A DNA stretch of 64,000 bases, taken from contig CM041465.1 in the NCBI GenBank assembly GCA_023213395.1, forward strand, positions 23,312,001 to 23,376,000, written 5' to 3'. The notes under the pieces are model-generated. The model was not told the DNA's origin. It made no database searches and saw only the letters and a program-made list of their open reading frames with translations. This document shows, in pieces, positions 42,797-54,273 of the stretch (position 1 is the stretch's first letter; each line of letters opens with the position of its first letter). Origin of the DNA: Cycas panzhihuaensis. Its lineage: Eukaryota; Cycadophyta. Both the position numbers and the translations under genes were made by a program.

Positions 42797-43955
42797 TATA
42801 TACTTACTTTGTAGCCTAGTAGCCCCTTTGGAAAGGGCAAGGAACTTTGTGATTGTAGGTTTATCATACCACTTACAGAGAAAGGTAAATGGCGATAATC
42901 CAGGTGTGTTTCTTGGCCTCATTTTCTTTAGTTGTTCCAATCTTTGTATAGTTCCTTTTTCCTTTGCATTTTTTCTTGCTTCTTTCCTTTTGTTTTGGGG
43001 GAGGTAAGAAAACCCCTATGCTACTTATGTGTCAGGATAAGGAAAAGAGGAAGTGGGTGTAGTCTAAGATAAAGGTCATGTTTCAGCTACATCGCTCTTC
43101 TAGGTACACCGCCTTCATTTCGTTGGTCTTTTCTTGCTTCTTTTAGCTTATATGTTTGCATGAAAAGACATAAGGGAATAAAGTAAAAAGGGACCAACTC
43201 ACATTATCATCTTGTATAGTAGTTCATATTTTAGGAAAGGGAATTCGTTAGGGGATATCCCCTCTCTTCTTTCATTCAATTGTATTGCCATACACTTTGT
43301 ATGATATCTTAGTTTATCTCTTTGTTTCTCCTTCCCTTATTTAAAACAAAATGAGAGTGAGGATTTATCTTTAAAGGAAAAGTATATTTATTGTTCTTCA
43401 CACATATATGCTTTGCATACCTCCCTTTTACACACACATACAACTAGTCTCTGCCCCATTATTGCATATAGAGATTAGACCCCCTCACATACGGAATGGT
43501 GGGAACTCCTTCTAGTACCACTCTTTGTTTGTCCAACATCCTTTTTAGGTGGGTTAGCCCTTAGAGGACTCATCCCCTAAGACCTTTCCCTATTTACCTC
43601 ATCATACCTACACATATATCACCTACATCCCTTAGCCTTTTTTCCATGAGGATTTGCTTCCTCATTGGGTCTTGCCTTCCCCTTCCAGCCATCCAAGGGT
43701 GGGAAGACCCTCGTTTTGAGGTTACTCGGGCAACCGAGGATATCCCTCACCTATGCTCCCATTTAAAATCAAAAGTTAGGTTACCTAGAGGAAGGTGTGC
43801 ATCATTCGTGGGTCCCGAACCTATATTCTAATGTACAGATGGCTTGTATGTATGCTTCCTTGCACTTGTTGGTTTGATCCCCTAATTCCAGAGCCTTTCG
43901 TCGATAGTCTTAATCCCACCTAGGTGTAGTTACCATCGCCATACAAGCAATTCTA

Positions 43956-44523
43956 GAGACATATAAAGAATATGGAGCAATATGGGATAGCCTTATTATG
44001 ACTATGGGGGTAGTCTAGGAAGAGTTAGGAGGCGCAGATAAAGAAGAAGGAAGTGTAATGCCATGAATGATGTTTTCCAACCAATTTGGAGGTGGTTGGG
44101 TGCTCGCATCGTAAAAGCATTGTTGCAACATTTCTACAACATCTGCAAGAGGGATTCCTACTTGCTCATATGAGGTGGAATGGTCCTCATAAGAAGTGGA
44201 ACCCATAGCTTCATCCTCATAGGTACCCTCATTGAGGTGGTGATAACCCATGGTGGATGACACACCCATGTCATGCATTGGAGGATGATAGAAATATAAA
44301 TGTTCTTGGTCACCCAGATAAAAGATAGGGTCATATCCTTTTGGGCAGGACCTTGGAATAAAGTTGAAGTTTGTTGTTGGGTCTTAGAAACATAAGCATG
44401 ATATGCCCATTCTAAAGGACATCCCTCCATAGCTAGTTCAGACTTAGTTACTGGAAGGGAGGAATAAGGAGATTCTTCTAAAGTGGGAGGGAGATCTCAT
44501 AAACGATGGGAAAATTGTCACAT
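43956..44523 (-). pseudogene. gag: G gag, N-terminal part only
   Basis: The start-equivalent ATG is at 44523. 44158-44430 and 44015-44278 are open in different frames and carry 'MEGCPLEWAYHAY' and 'DVVEMLQQCFYDAS' like blocks of the Pro/Ser-rich N-terminal region seen in B, C and I. The gag core is cut off by E. Confidence 0.75.
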
Positions 44524-44670
44524 TTATAGCTCACCTGGAACTTGGAAGAAACAAGAGTAAAGTGAGGGAAAAAGGTGTTAGGGGATGGCCCAACAAATCC
44601 AAAAGGTAAATGTGAAGAGAGAAAGATAAGCTAACACAAGGGAAGATCACAATATTCTCTTACTGGAAGG

Positions 44671-44688
44671 TCCCCAGTATAGTCACTA
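44671..44688 (-). other. Primer-binding site of G
   Basis: Minus strand TAGTGACTATACTGGGGA; decayed at four positions, all transitions, compared with A. Confidence 0.75.
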
Positions 44689-44689
44689 G

Positions 44690-47600
44690 TGGAAGTGCAC
44701 TTTTGGGGGTCACTATAGATAAGAACTTCTAAGCCAACACTATAACTATAACAGGGGCCTAAAAACCTCAAGAAGGGAGGGTAGGTCATCCTCCAAGGGT
44801 ATTTGTGTATTATAACGTAGGTTCGGGGACCCGTAAATAGCATTATGACTTCCCCTTTGTACGAGTACCTTCCTAGATTTAGATTCAGGCAAAGAGCATC
44901 CTCAGGTCATCAAGTAGCCTAAAGAGAAGCTCTCCTATCTTGGTAGGGAAAGAAGAGGTGATATAGGGGAGCCTACTCACAATCTAAGAGGGAATCAAAG
45001 AAGAGGTAAAAATAGCCATGAAGATATCAAAGCTAGGATAATATGGGAGCTTTTAGGGTTACCAAGAAGGATAGAGGGGCTCCCAAGGGTTAAGACTCAT
45101 ATGGTCTTGGGAAAAATGCCTTGCCACAAATGTAGCGATGTTCTTATTTGGTCCAATGTTAGGATGGTCAAAAGGAACAAAATAAACAACTAATTAAAAA
45201 AAAAAATTGTAAAGTAATCATGTAACTTTTCCCCTATTTGTATCCCCACCTTCTTTTACCCTTTTAAATGAATATAAATTCCAAACTAAGAGTAGCAAGG
45301 GAGGAGGAGGAAAGGATGGAATGCAAGGGGGTGCCTTGTACATGTCATCTCCCCTTTGATAAGAGGAGGATTGATTTGACTGAGGAAAATAAGGAGTTCT
45401 GAGCATCTCCTATATGCATGCAATAGAACCATACAACCTTGTTTTCCCTCCCTTTAAGCAATGTAATACAAGAAAGACCATTTTAAGAAAATATAGAAAA
45501 CTTTGAATCCTTTCCTTTCTTTTTTTTTCGAGAATAAGCTAAGGGGATAAAGAGAGGAGCGTAAGAGGAAGAGAGAGTAGGTTTATAGAAAATGTGCACC
45601 CAAATATAGCAATTGATGTTGTGATTACTTGCCTCTTCACTGTCTCTCCTCAATCCATGCTTCCACAAGTTGTTTTAGTTGTCATTGTTACCATGTGAGT
45701 TGTTGAAGATGGAGGAAAGAGGCTTCCTTACCTTCCCCTTGTCCTCCAGGTGGGGCTAACTCACTTTCCCCAAAAATGTTTAAAAGTGAAATGAAAAGTG
45801 GAAATGAAATAAAATAATGCAACCTAAAGAAATAAGTCAAAGGGAAAGAGAACAATACCTCTTATTATGTTGTGGGTTGCTCACATAAAGGGATCAACCA
45901 AACTTACGCTATGGGAAATACCTGCAAATCTTTACAAACAAACAACATATGCATGCATATACATATGTAGGTATGTGTTACACCTAGGTGATGATAGAGA
46001 TTTACTCTTAATAATAAAAGGAAAGGAGAGTGATGGTTAGTATACTATTTTCCTTTTATAATCCAATACCTTTATATAACCAAAAGAGAAATAGAGAGAA
46101 AAAGGAGTAAGGTAGCATCGTAATGGATAGCTCCTATAACTGATACACCTTTTAGATGTACAAGTACTACATAGATGAGTTAAGTAGAAAGCAAAAGATT
46201 CAAGTAGTATAGAATAAAAAGTTTATAAAAATTGTAAATGTTGTAAAGGCGTAAATGCTGCAAAAGTTATGAATGTTGCAAGAGTTGTAAATGTAGTGAG
46301 AGATGCAAATATATAAGAGCTATAAACATTATGAAAGGAAGAGTAGATCCATGATGGCTACTGGTAAGCAGGGTATGTACCAACTGATGCAAACATTATA
46401 AGTACTGCAAACATTGCAAATATAAAGGAGATTATGCCTTATAGGATGCCCTAGCTCATGGAGCGAGTATAGTGTGGAGAAGACTTGAGAAGTAGGGGGT
46501 TTCCCTTGAGGATGTGGTGTTAGGAGTTGGAACTCTAGTCGTTTGCTCCTCTTTCTCTTCTCAAGAATGTTCTCAACCCATCCAACTCTTAGCTAATGGG
46601 AACCCAAGGGTTAGATGATGCCAACCGAGGAGAAAAGTGGAGGTTTTGCCTCCCTTTGCATACAAAAAATAGAGTAAAATATGGTTTGAAAAGTGCAGCC
46701 AATGAAATAAGTGTGTTCAGGAAGAATAGTAGAAGAGAACATTCTTTCAGTTATGAAAATCATATAAACTAGATGTTACCTTAAGAGTAAAGAGGAGGGA
46801 AGCCAAGACCTTGCTTCCTTAGTGGAGAAGGCCTCTTGTGAGAGGAGAAAGGACCTTGAACCTCAAAAGACTAGTTGTTGTTACCTTGATGAGCCTTAGA
46901 AGAAAGTTATTTCGTTGGTGAATCCCTCTTTTAGACCTGCAAGTTAGGGTTTCTTCCCTATCAAAGCCTAAGTAGAGGAAAGAGGGAGAAGAGAGCATTT
47001 TTTTTATCATGAGAGAGTAAGAATGAGTTCCAAATTTTATTTTTATATCCCAATTAGGTGTTTAGAGGAATTAGGGTTTAGTTTGGGTAGGAAGAAACCC
47101 TTTGCCACATGTTAGATTCGTAATAAATGCAAATGTCGTCATTTTTTGGCCACAGCAATTAATGAATAGTTGCTCCATGACAAACTTCACGACACCATGA
47201 TTATTGATGTGATACTGCGAAGATTAATACGATGCAAAGAAAATAAAAGAAAAAAAATAAAAGGGACCTAGGAAATCACAAAAGATCAATCTTGGGGTGC
47301 AAAAGCAGAGTTTGGTAGACTGGTAATTCTCTTTAGGGGCTTTAGGCAGTGGTGGGGCTTCCCCAAGTGTGTAAAAATAGTGGAGACTAAGCCCTAATAA
47401 TGATATAAGAGTATGTTAATGAGTAGACAAATCAAAACCCACACTACTAGGTCATAGAACAAGCTAGGAGTGAGTTAAGGTGGGATGCAAAGGCCCATGA
47501 GCACTTGTAAACTCTAGGGGAAGTGTCTCTAGGAGCTATGTGATGCCATAGGACCATGGTCCTAAGTTGTCATAGGTTGGATCACTATCACAGGCAAGAA

Positions 47601-47768
47601 GTAGGCAAGAAAAGTAAGCATCAAAATAATCTATATAATCACATCACACCACTAGGACCATAAACATATCTTATCATACCATAAAAGTGATTAGGCAGGA
47701 GGTAGAGACGTATACCTGTGCTTACTTGGGGGATGTTGTTCCTATCCATTCTCGGTAGTTGGGAAATA
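44690..47768 (-). repeat. 5' LTR of G (about 3079 bp)
   Basis: Minus strand from TATTTCCCAACTACCGAG to TTCCA. TATAAAA at 47041-47047, GGTAAG motif 45719-45738 (followed by GCCT, not CCCC). Almost free of CG. Its best match is the H LTR. Confidence 0.85.
46819..47010 (-). other. Short ORF just below the TATA box in G LTR (63 codons)
   Basis: The ATG is about 30 bases below TATAAAA. H has the same ORF (49548-49748, 66 codons) with an identical block 'CRSKRGIHQRNNFLLRLIKV'. Not found in the younger LTR subfamilies. It may only reflect recent common ancestry of the two LTRs. Confidence 0.3.
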
Positions 47769-47887
47769 CATGCATGCTATATCTAGTTGTTTTAAGCTGA
47801 AATAGCCCTATTACTACCCTTGCTCCACCTCGACAATGTTGTCACCCATTCTTTTGTGATTTTATCTAAACTCCCTTCTTTTTTTCC

Positions 47888-48290
47888 ATGGTTCTACTCA
47901 TCTTTATTGGTGGCGGTAGTCCTGACAATGTCAAACCCTCTATAGCTGTGTGGATCCTATGTGATCCCTTCCAGAGTTTACTTGCCTGAGGCTACAAATA
48001 ACAAGGCTAAATATATAGCCATTATCAAAGCCCTCATTGATGCACTTTGCCTTTATCATGGCCCCATTATCCTCCATTGTGACTCTTAGATCATCATGTC
48101 GTAGCTAACCTAGGTTTACCAAGTTTGTTACCCACAATTGAGGTCCCTTACATCGACTCCTAGGTTGTTGTTATCCCTTTTTTCCTTTGTGGATATCCAA
48201 CATATCCTCTGAAACCTGAATATTGAGGTAGACGGTCTTGTCTGCTCTATCCTTGAGTGTCATCTCCCCTTCCTGGATGACCCTTCCTAG
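47888..48290 (+). pseudogene. H stand-alone second RNase H, heavily decayed
   Basis: ATG at 47888 in CCATGG context gives MVLLIFIGGGS, the same start as E with the first catalytic Asp changed to Gly. Further blocks can be aligned across frameshifts: ATNNKAKY-like, a Cys-Asp-Ser third block, and an Asn-Ile-Glu-Val-Asp-Gly-Leu last block. The span is 403 bp, 20 bp shorter than in E. Dead, but it shows that the separate ORF is as old as the family here. Confidence 0.65.
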
Positions 48291-48787
48291 GCAACCTAAT
48301 GAGTTGACTCATTATATAGGCTTTTGGACCACCATCCATTCTTCATTGTGATTATCCTCACACCTCCGAAAGTAGGCCACTAATGTGGTTAAACTATGGT
48401 GACCACAAGTTTATTTCTTTATCCTGTTATTGTACCACCTGTGGCATGACGTTTTACATATGTACATCTCTTATCCATAGATTTCTAGCTTGTATTCTCA
48501 TGTCCTTTGTTTATATTTACATTCTATATGGCATTTTCATTGCATGCAGGTGATGGGGACATGCCCTCATCACCTCATTTCTCTAGACTACACTCTTGGG
48601 TAATGTATGGGCAACCCCCATGCCACTTCATCTCCACCTCTGCTCGCATGATTTGACATAGCATTCACCACCTCTACTTGGATGATGACACACTTGTGCA
48701 AGTAGATGCTACTAACCCTTTTGTGTTGACAACATTCACCATCATCACATGCTTCCAAGTGATGAGGTTCTACTGCCAAGGGGGCAG
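48291..48787 (+). other. H 3' region
   Basis: Non-coding tail aligned with E 37883-38410, ending CCAAGGGGGCAG, the clearest polypurine tract in the window. Confidence 0.65.
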
Positions 48788-51325
48788 TGTTTCCTAGCTA
48801 TTAGGAATGGATAGAAATGACATCCTTTAGGTAAACACAAGTACACATCTCTACCTATTACCCTGTTCACTTTTATGGCATGATGAGATGTGTTTATGGT
48901 CCCTGTGGCATAACATGGTTGTATAGATTGCTTTGATGCTTGGTTTCCTTGCCTACTTCTTACTTGTGACTATGTTCCAGCCTATGATGACTTAGGACCA
49001 TGGTCCTATGGCATCACATAGCTCCTAGAGATGCTTCCACTAGAGTTTGCAGGTGCTCATGGTCCTCCATAGCCCACCTTGACCCACTTCTAACTTGTTG
49101 TATGACCCCCTAAGTTGGGTTTTGACTTGTCTACCTATTAACATACTTTTATATCAGTATTGGGGCTTAGTCCTCACCATTTTTACATACTTGAGGAAGC
49201 CCCACCACTATTTAGAGCCCCTAAAAAGCCTTATCAGTCTACTAAAATCTACTTTTGCATCATGGGACTGATCGTTTTGGAATTCCATAGGTCCTTTTTT
49301 ATTTTTCCACTTGTTTTCTTCACACCACATTAATCTTCATGATACTAAGCCAAATAATTACAGTGCCATGAAGTTTGTTGCAAGGTAACTATTCATTAAT
49401 TACTACAGACAGAAAATGGCCAGATTTATACTTATTATAAATTTGACACATGGCAAATGGTCTTTTCCCGCCCAAACTAAACCCTAATTCCTCTAAAAAC
49501 CTAATTGGGACATAAAAACAAAATTTTGAACTCATTCTTAGACTCTCATGATAAAAAAACACTCTCTCCTCCTCTCTTCTCCTTTTTTCCTCTACTTAGG
49601 CTTTGATAGGGTAGAAACCCTAACTTGTAGGTCTAAAAGAGGGATTCACCAAAGAAATAACTTTCTTCTAAGGCTCATCAAGGTAACAACAATTAATCTT
49701 TTGAGGTTCAAGGTCCTTTCTCCTCTAAAAAAAGGCCTTCTACACTAACGAAGTAGGGTTTTGGCTTCCCTCCTCCTTGCTCATGAGGTAACATCTAGTT
49801 TATATGATTTTTGTGGCTAAAAGCATGTTCTTTTCTATTATTCTTTCCTGAGTATACTCACTTTATTGGTTGTACTTCTCAATATATATTTTAGCACATA
49901 TTTTTCTCTATTCTTGATAAGCAAAGGAGGCAAAACCTCTGATTTCCTCCTCTGATGGCATCATCTAACCCTTGGATTCTTACTAGCTAATAGTTGGACA
50001 AGTTTGGGATATTCTTGAGAAAGGAAAAGGAGTAAATGGTTGGAGTTCTGACTCCTAATACCAAGTCCTCAAGGAATAGACCCCCACTTCTTAAGATTTT
50101 TGCACACTATACCTACTCCATAAGCTAGGGCATCCCATAAGGTGTGATCCCTTTCATATTTGCAGTGTTTGCAGTACTTGCAACATTTGCATTAGTTTGT
50201 ATATACTTTGCTTATCAACAACCCTCATATTCTTATACTTTCTTTCATAACATTTACAACTTTTACATGTTTTGCATCTTTTGCAACATTTACAACATTT
50301 ACATCTTTTGCTATATTTATATTTTTTTCACAAACCCTTAAGGCTATCCCACCTAAATCTTTTGATTTCTACTTAGCTCATTTATGCAGTACCTGTACAT
50401 CTAGAAGGTGTCTCACTTATAGGAGCTAGCCATCCTGAGGCCATCTTACTCCTTTTCTCTATGTTTCCCTTCTTGGTTATATAAAGGTATTAGTTTGTAA
50501 AAGGAAAAAAATAGTACACTAATTGTCACTTTCCTTTCCTTTTATTACTAAGAGCAAATCTCCATTATTACATAGGTGGAACACATACATACATACGTAT
50601 ATGCACACATATGTTGTTTGCTTGTAAAGATTTATAGGTATTTCCTATAGCGTAAGGTTGGTTAATCCCTTTATGCAAGTAACCTGTAACATAATAGGAG
50701 GTATTATTTTCTTTCCTTTTGGATTGTTTCTTGAAGATACACTATTTTGTTTCACCTTCACTTTTTTATTTCATTATCAAATATCTTTAAGGATGGTAAG
50801 TTAGCCCTACCTAGAGGACAAGGGGATGGTAAGTAAGCCTCTTTCCTCCATCTTCAACAACTCTTGTGGTAACTACGACAACTAAGGCAACTTGTGGAAG
50901 TGTGGAGCAAGGAGAGATGGCGAAGAGGCAAGCAATCATGACATCGATCACTGCATTTGGTTGCATAATTTCTACATACCTACTCTCTTTTCCTTTTACA
51001 CCTCCCTCTTTATCCCCTTAGATTACTCTTAAAAGTAAAAGAAAGGAAGAGATTCAAAGTTTTCTTCATTTTCTTAGAATGGTTTTTCTCATATTGTATT
51101 GTTTAAGGGAAGGGGAACAAGGTTGCATGATTATATTGCATGCATATAAGGGACGCCCATTACTCTTTGTCTCCCTCAATCAAACCAACCCTCCTTTAAC
51201 CAAAAAGGGGAGGTGACCTGTGTGAGGCATCCCCTTGCATTCTATATTTTCCTCCTTCCCCCTCGCTACTCTTAGTTTGGAATTTGTATTCATTTGAAAA
51301 GGTAAAAAGGGATGGGGATAGAGAT
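48788..51325 (+). repeat. 3' LTR of H (first 2538 bp)
   Basis: It begins TGTTTCCTAGCTATTAGG. CATAAAA at 49511-49517; GGTAAG-type motif at 50822-50838. It is interrupted by I; the five bases before I are GAGAT. Confidence 0.83.
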
Positions 51326-54108
51326 TGTTTCCTGGCTACCAGGAATGGATATGGAGATGTTGACTCAAGTAAGCACAGGTATGCTTCTCCCTTTTCACTT
51401 TTATTGTTCCTTGGAAAGGTTGACAGAAGTATTACCTCATTACATAACTGACTGCTTTATTTGTATGATCACCTTGAATCCATTTGCTTGATCATGCTGC
51501 TTATCATATTGTGAGCCTATGATGACCCACGAGACCTATCTTTTCGCAATGTAGGCATCTCCATGGCACTCTATGACCCTCCATGCTAGCTCTGCATCAC
51601 CTTAAGACTCACTTACCTTGACCCTGTGCCCCTATCACAATATTTGTGGGAACTTTAGCCCTTGATGCTCTATTTGGTCTAGTTTGTATGCCTCCTAAGC
51701 TATCCCTAGCCACCTGGACAGGAGGGTAGCTTCTCATAAAGCCCGATATACTTCTTCTAAGGCTTCCAGAATCCTGTTTATTGCCATTCAGTCTTTCTAG
51801 TCTCGCACCACTGTAAACTAAGTGGTACCGTCGAATTTACTGTGGTATCGTGAAGTTTACTGCAGTGTGACTGTTATAACTTATTTTTTTATCTTTCGTG
51901 GCAATTCTTATCTTTTTTGCAGAATTGCCACGTGGCCACTCACCCAACTCAGTCCTATTTGCACCCTAAACACTTAATTAGGGTTGATATGGGTATAAAA
52001 CCCAAAAATACCATCATTTTACATCTTTTGGCTCTCCAACTTGACTTTCCACTGCTGTATTTCTGCTCCTTCCTCCTCTCCTCCATACGTGCATCTGTAA
52101 TCCTACATTTCTAGCTACTCCAACTCAAGATCCACCTACAACGACTCTCCTCCGTGGTGGGAGGCCCTCCTCCAAGCACTTTCAAGTAAGTTTTTCATGG
52201 TTCTCCTCTAAATACATCTCATCAAGGGTCTTCTACATCCTTTCCTAGGGAAATCTCCTGCAAACCCTACAGGGCCTCCTCTTTCTCACTGGTTGCAGGG
52301 GAAAATCTGCCCTAGACTCAGCCTAGCAGGTACCTTTGGTCTTAGTTTCAAAGTTTTATGTGTATTCTTTCCATATTAGATTCACTTTCAAGCATATTTT
52401 CCTGCTCTTTCACTGTTTGGCTGTAGTTGAGGTTGCCTTCTTTGGGTTTAGCTTTGTACTCTTAGGTTTTGACCATTTCTCTGATGGTTTTCCTTAAGAA
52501 AGCATCAGGAGAAGTCTCATAAAGGCTGGGCGAAGGGAGTAAGGTAGGATCCATCCCACTCAGACCTACTCCCCAAGGGCAACCCCCTTCCTGTCTTTCT
52601 TCTCCTGCTTCCATGCTTTTCTTGGGTTAGCTAGGACAGGATGAAATCTTGTCCTGCAATGGATATAAGTATGTGTAGCCCTTACTATGATGATTCCAGG
52701 CATGCACGCCTCTCTTTTGGGCCTTCTTCATGCCCCTAACATTGCTTGGCATCCCTTAGGATCTTGGGTGAGACTTGCGTGATAGATCGATGTCCATAGT
52801 GACTCTGTTACCTTGGTACCTCTCCAACATCTTGCTCCATACCCTCTCATGTTTGTTGGCTGTCCATAAACTGTCATACACCGTTAACTTGTTATACCGA
52901 AAGGCTGTGTGGAGAACTTTAGCGGAGGGTTTTGCCATCCTAAGGCTACCCCTTCCCTTTTCCTTGCTTGATATATGTGGCTTACTTAAGGAAAGTTGAG
53001 TTGTTTGTAGCAGTAGTTACTCTAATTTAAATATAATGTTTTAAGCATTCACATTACATTTTTTTTTGCATACACATAGCCTTCTTGTAGCCCCTTTTTG
53101 GAAGGGAGAAACCCTTATGTATGCAGGTCTGAAACAACATCCATAAAGGGAAAATATGTTTGGTTCCTAGTAGTCCTTTACCCTCCTCTTTTCTTCCGTT
53201 TTGTTGGTTTCTCTTATCTTTTCCGTTCTAGTTATCTCTTATAAGGGGAAGGTAAGGAAGCCCCTGTTTTCCGCATCAACCTTGGTCATGTAGCAACCAA
53301 TTGGCAAGAGGGTATACGTTGCGCATGAATAAGGTCTTTCATCAACCGCCATATTTTCTAGGTACGTTTTGTCCCTCTTCCCCATCACCTCTTCTCCTTT
53401 GCTTTTTTTAATACAAAATCTATTACCTTAATCCAATAGATTATATAAGAGCAAAAGGGGGAAATTAATTAGTTGCTTATATCTCTTACATAAGAATGTT
53501 ATATACTTTATTTCTTTTATAGGAAAATGCATAGTAGGAAATATATTCCTCCTCTATTTTCTTATTCATCCCAAAAATACCCATAGATGCATCTCATCTA
53601 GCTTACTTGCTTGCTTGCATGCGGAATGCTTGTACCTCCTTTGCTTTTCTCTTGTCCTTTGCACATTTAGTGAAAGAGAGGGGAAAGGAGAGTTGCTTTT
53701 GGTCCATCCCTTTACTTTTTCCCCTAGCTGTATTTGTCCAGACCAAATAATCTAGGGAAGCCTACTCATGTTCATCTTAGGCCCTTCGCTCATCCTTTGT
53801 CACATTTGCTTTCCTCTATCATAGGAAACCCATTGAGGATTCCTCTTCTTCCCTTTCGGCCATCCAAGGGTGGGGGGAACTTCCTCACAAGACCATCCAG
53901 GCCACCCCTACATGTGTCTTCTCTTTCAGGCTAAAAGCTACTACAAGGTAGTTGGGTGCAATTCATGGGTCCTGAACTCGTGCTGTGGCGCATGAATGCC
54001 CTGTGTGGTGTTCCCTTTCCTTATAGGTACTCATCCACACCTCAACATCAATTGTTGACCACCATCATACCTATTGGGCATATCGACCATCCCGTAGACA
54101 CACATCCA
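51326..54108 (+). repeat. 5' LTR of I (2783 bp)
   Basis: It begins TGTTTCCTGGCTACCAGG and ends ACATCCA. GGTACC modules 51809-51869, TATAAAA 51994-52000 with a TTAGGGTT before it, GGTAAG motif 53245-53264, CCTTCC-type hairpin near 53850-53876. Nearest relative here is the B LTR. Confidence 0.9.
51809..51869 (+). promoter_or_regulatory. GGTACC modules in I U3
   Basis: CTGTAAACTAAGTGGTACCG followed by two decayed half-sites (GTGGTATCGTGAAGTTTAC), about 130 bp upstream of the TATA box. Confidence 0.55.
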
Positions 54109-54109
54109 C

Positions 54110-54127
54110 TGGCGACCATACTAGGGA
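54110..54127 (+). other. Primer-binding site of I
   Basis: TGGCGACCATACTAGGGA, one base after the LTR end. Confidence 0.87.
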
Positions 54128-54273
54128 CTTGCTAGTAAGGGAGCTAGTTCCTATCCCTTCTTGTTGGTACTACTACCTTTTAGTGGTTTTCTCCACTTAT
54201 TTCTTTCATTAGGCAGCCCCTAACACATACTTTGCATTCTTTTTCCCTCTTCTAATGTATTAGCAAGTTTTGT

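Larger units (their letters stand above)
34644..43955 (+). mobile_element. Element E (3' half, holding solo LTR F)
   Basis: Plus-strand element. From left: antisense gene cut by D at 34644, its promoter, second RNase H, and a 3' LTR 38411-43955 interrupted by F. Gag-pol is left of the window. The sequence after 43955 is minus-strand gag of G, so E is inserted in G; right flank GAGAC. Confidence 0.88.
38411..43955 (+). repeat. 3' LTR of E, interrupted by F (about 3008 bp without it)
   Basis: It begins TATTTCTCGGCTCCTAGG (TG changed to TA) and ends CAATTCTA (CA changed to TA). TATAAAG at 41664-41670, GGTACC module 41493-41530, GGTAAG motif 42997-43016 and (TA)n at 42738-42794. Confidence 0.85.
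43956..47768 (-). mobile_element. Element G (gag start and 5' LTR)
   Basis: Minus strand: 5' LTR 44690-47768, PBS 44671-44688, gag leftward until E interrupts it at 43956. At 47769 the flank becomes plus-strand tail of H, so G is inserted in H just before the H second RNase H. Confidence 0.87.
47769..51325 (+). mobile_element. Element H (oldest layer): second RNase H and 3' LTR part
   Basis: Plus-strand tail: relic RNase H ORF, polypurine tract AAGGGGGCAG, then a 3' LTR from 48788 that is cut at 51325 by element I. Its 5' part lies left of the nest and its LTR end to the right of I, both outside the window. Confidence 0.83.
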
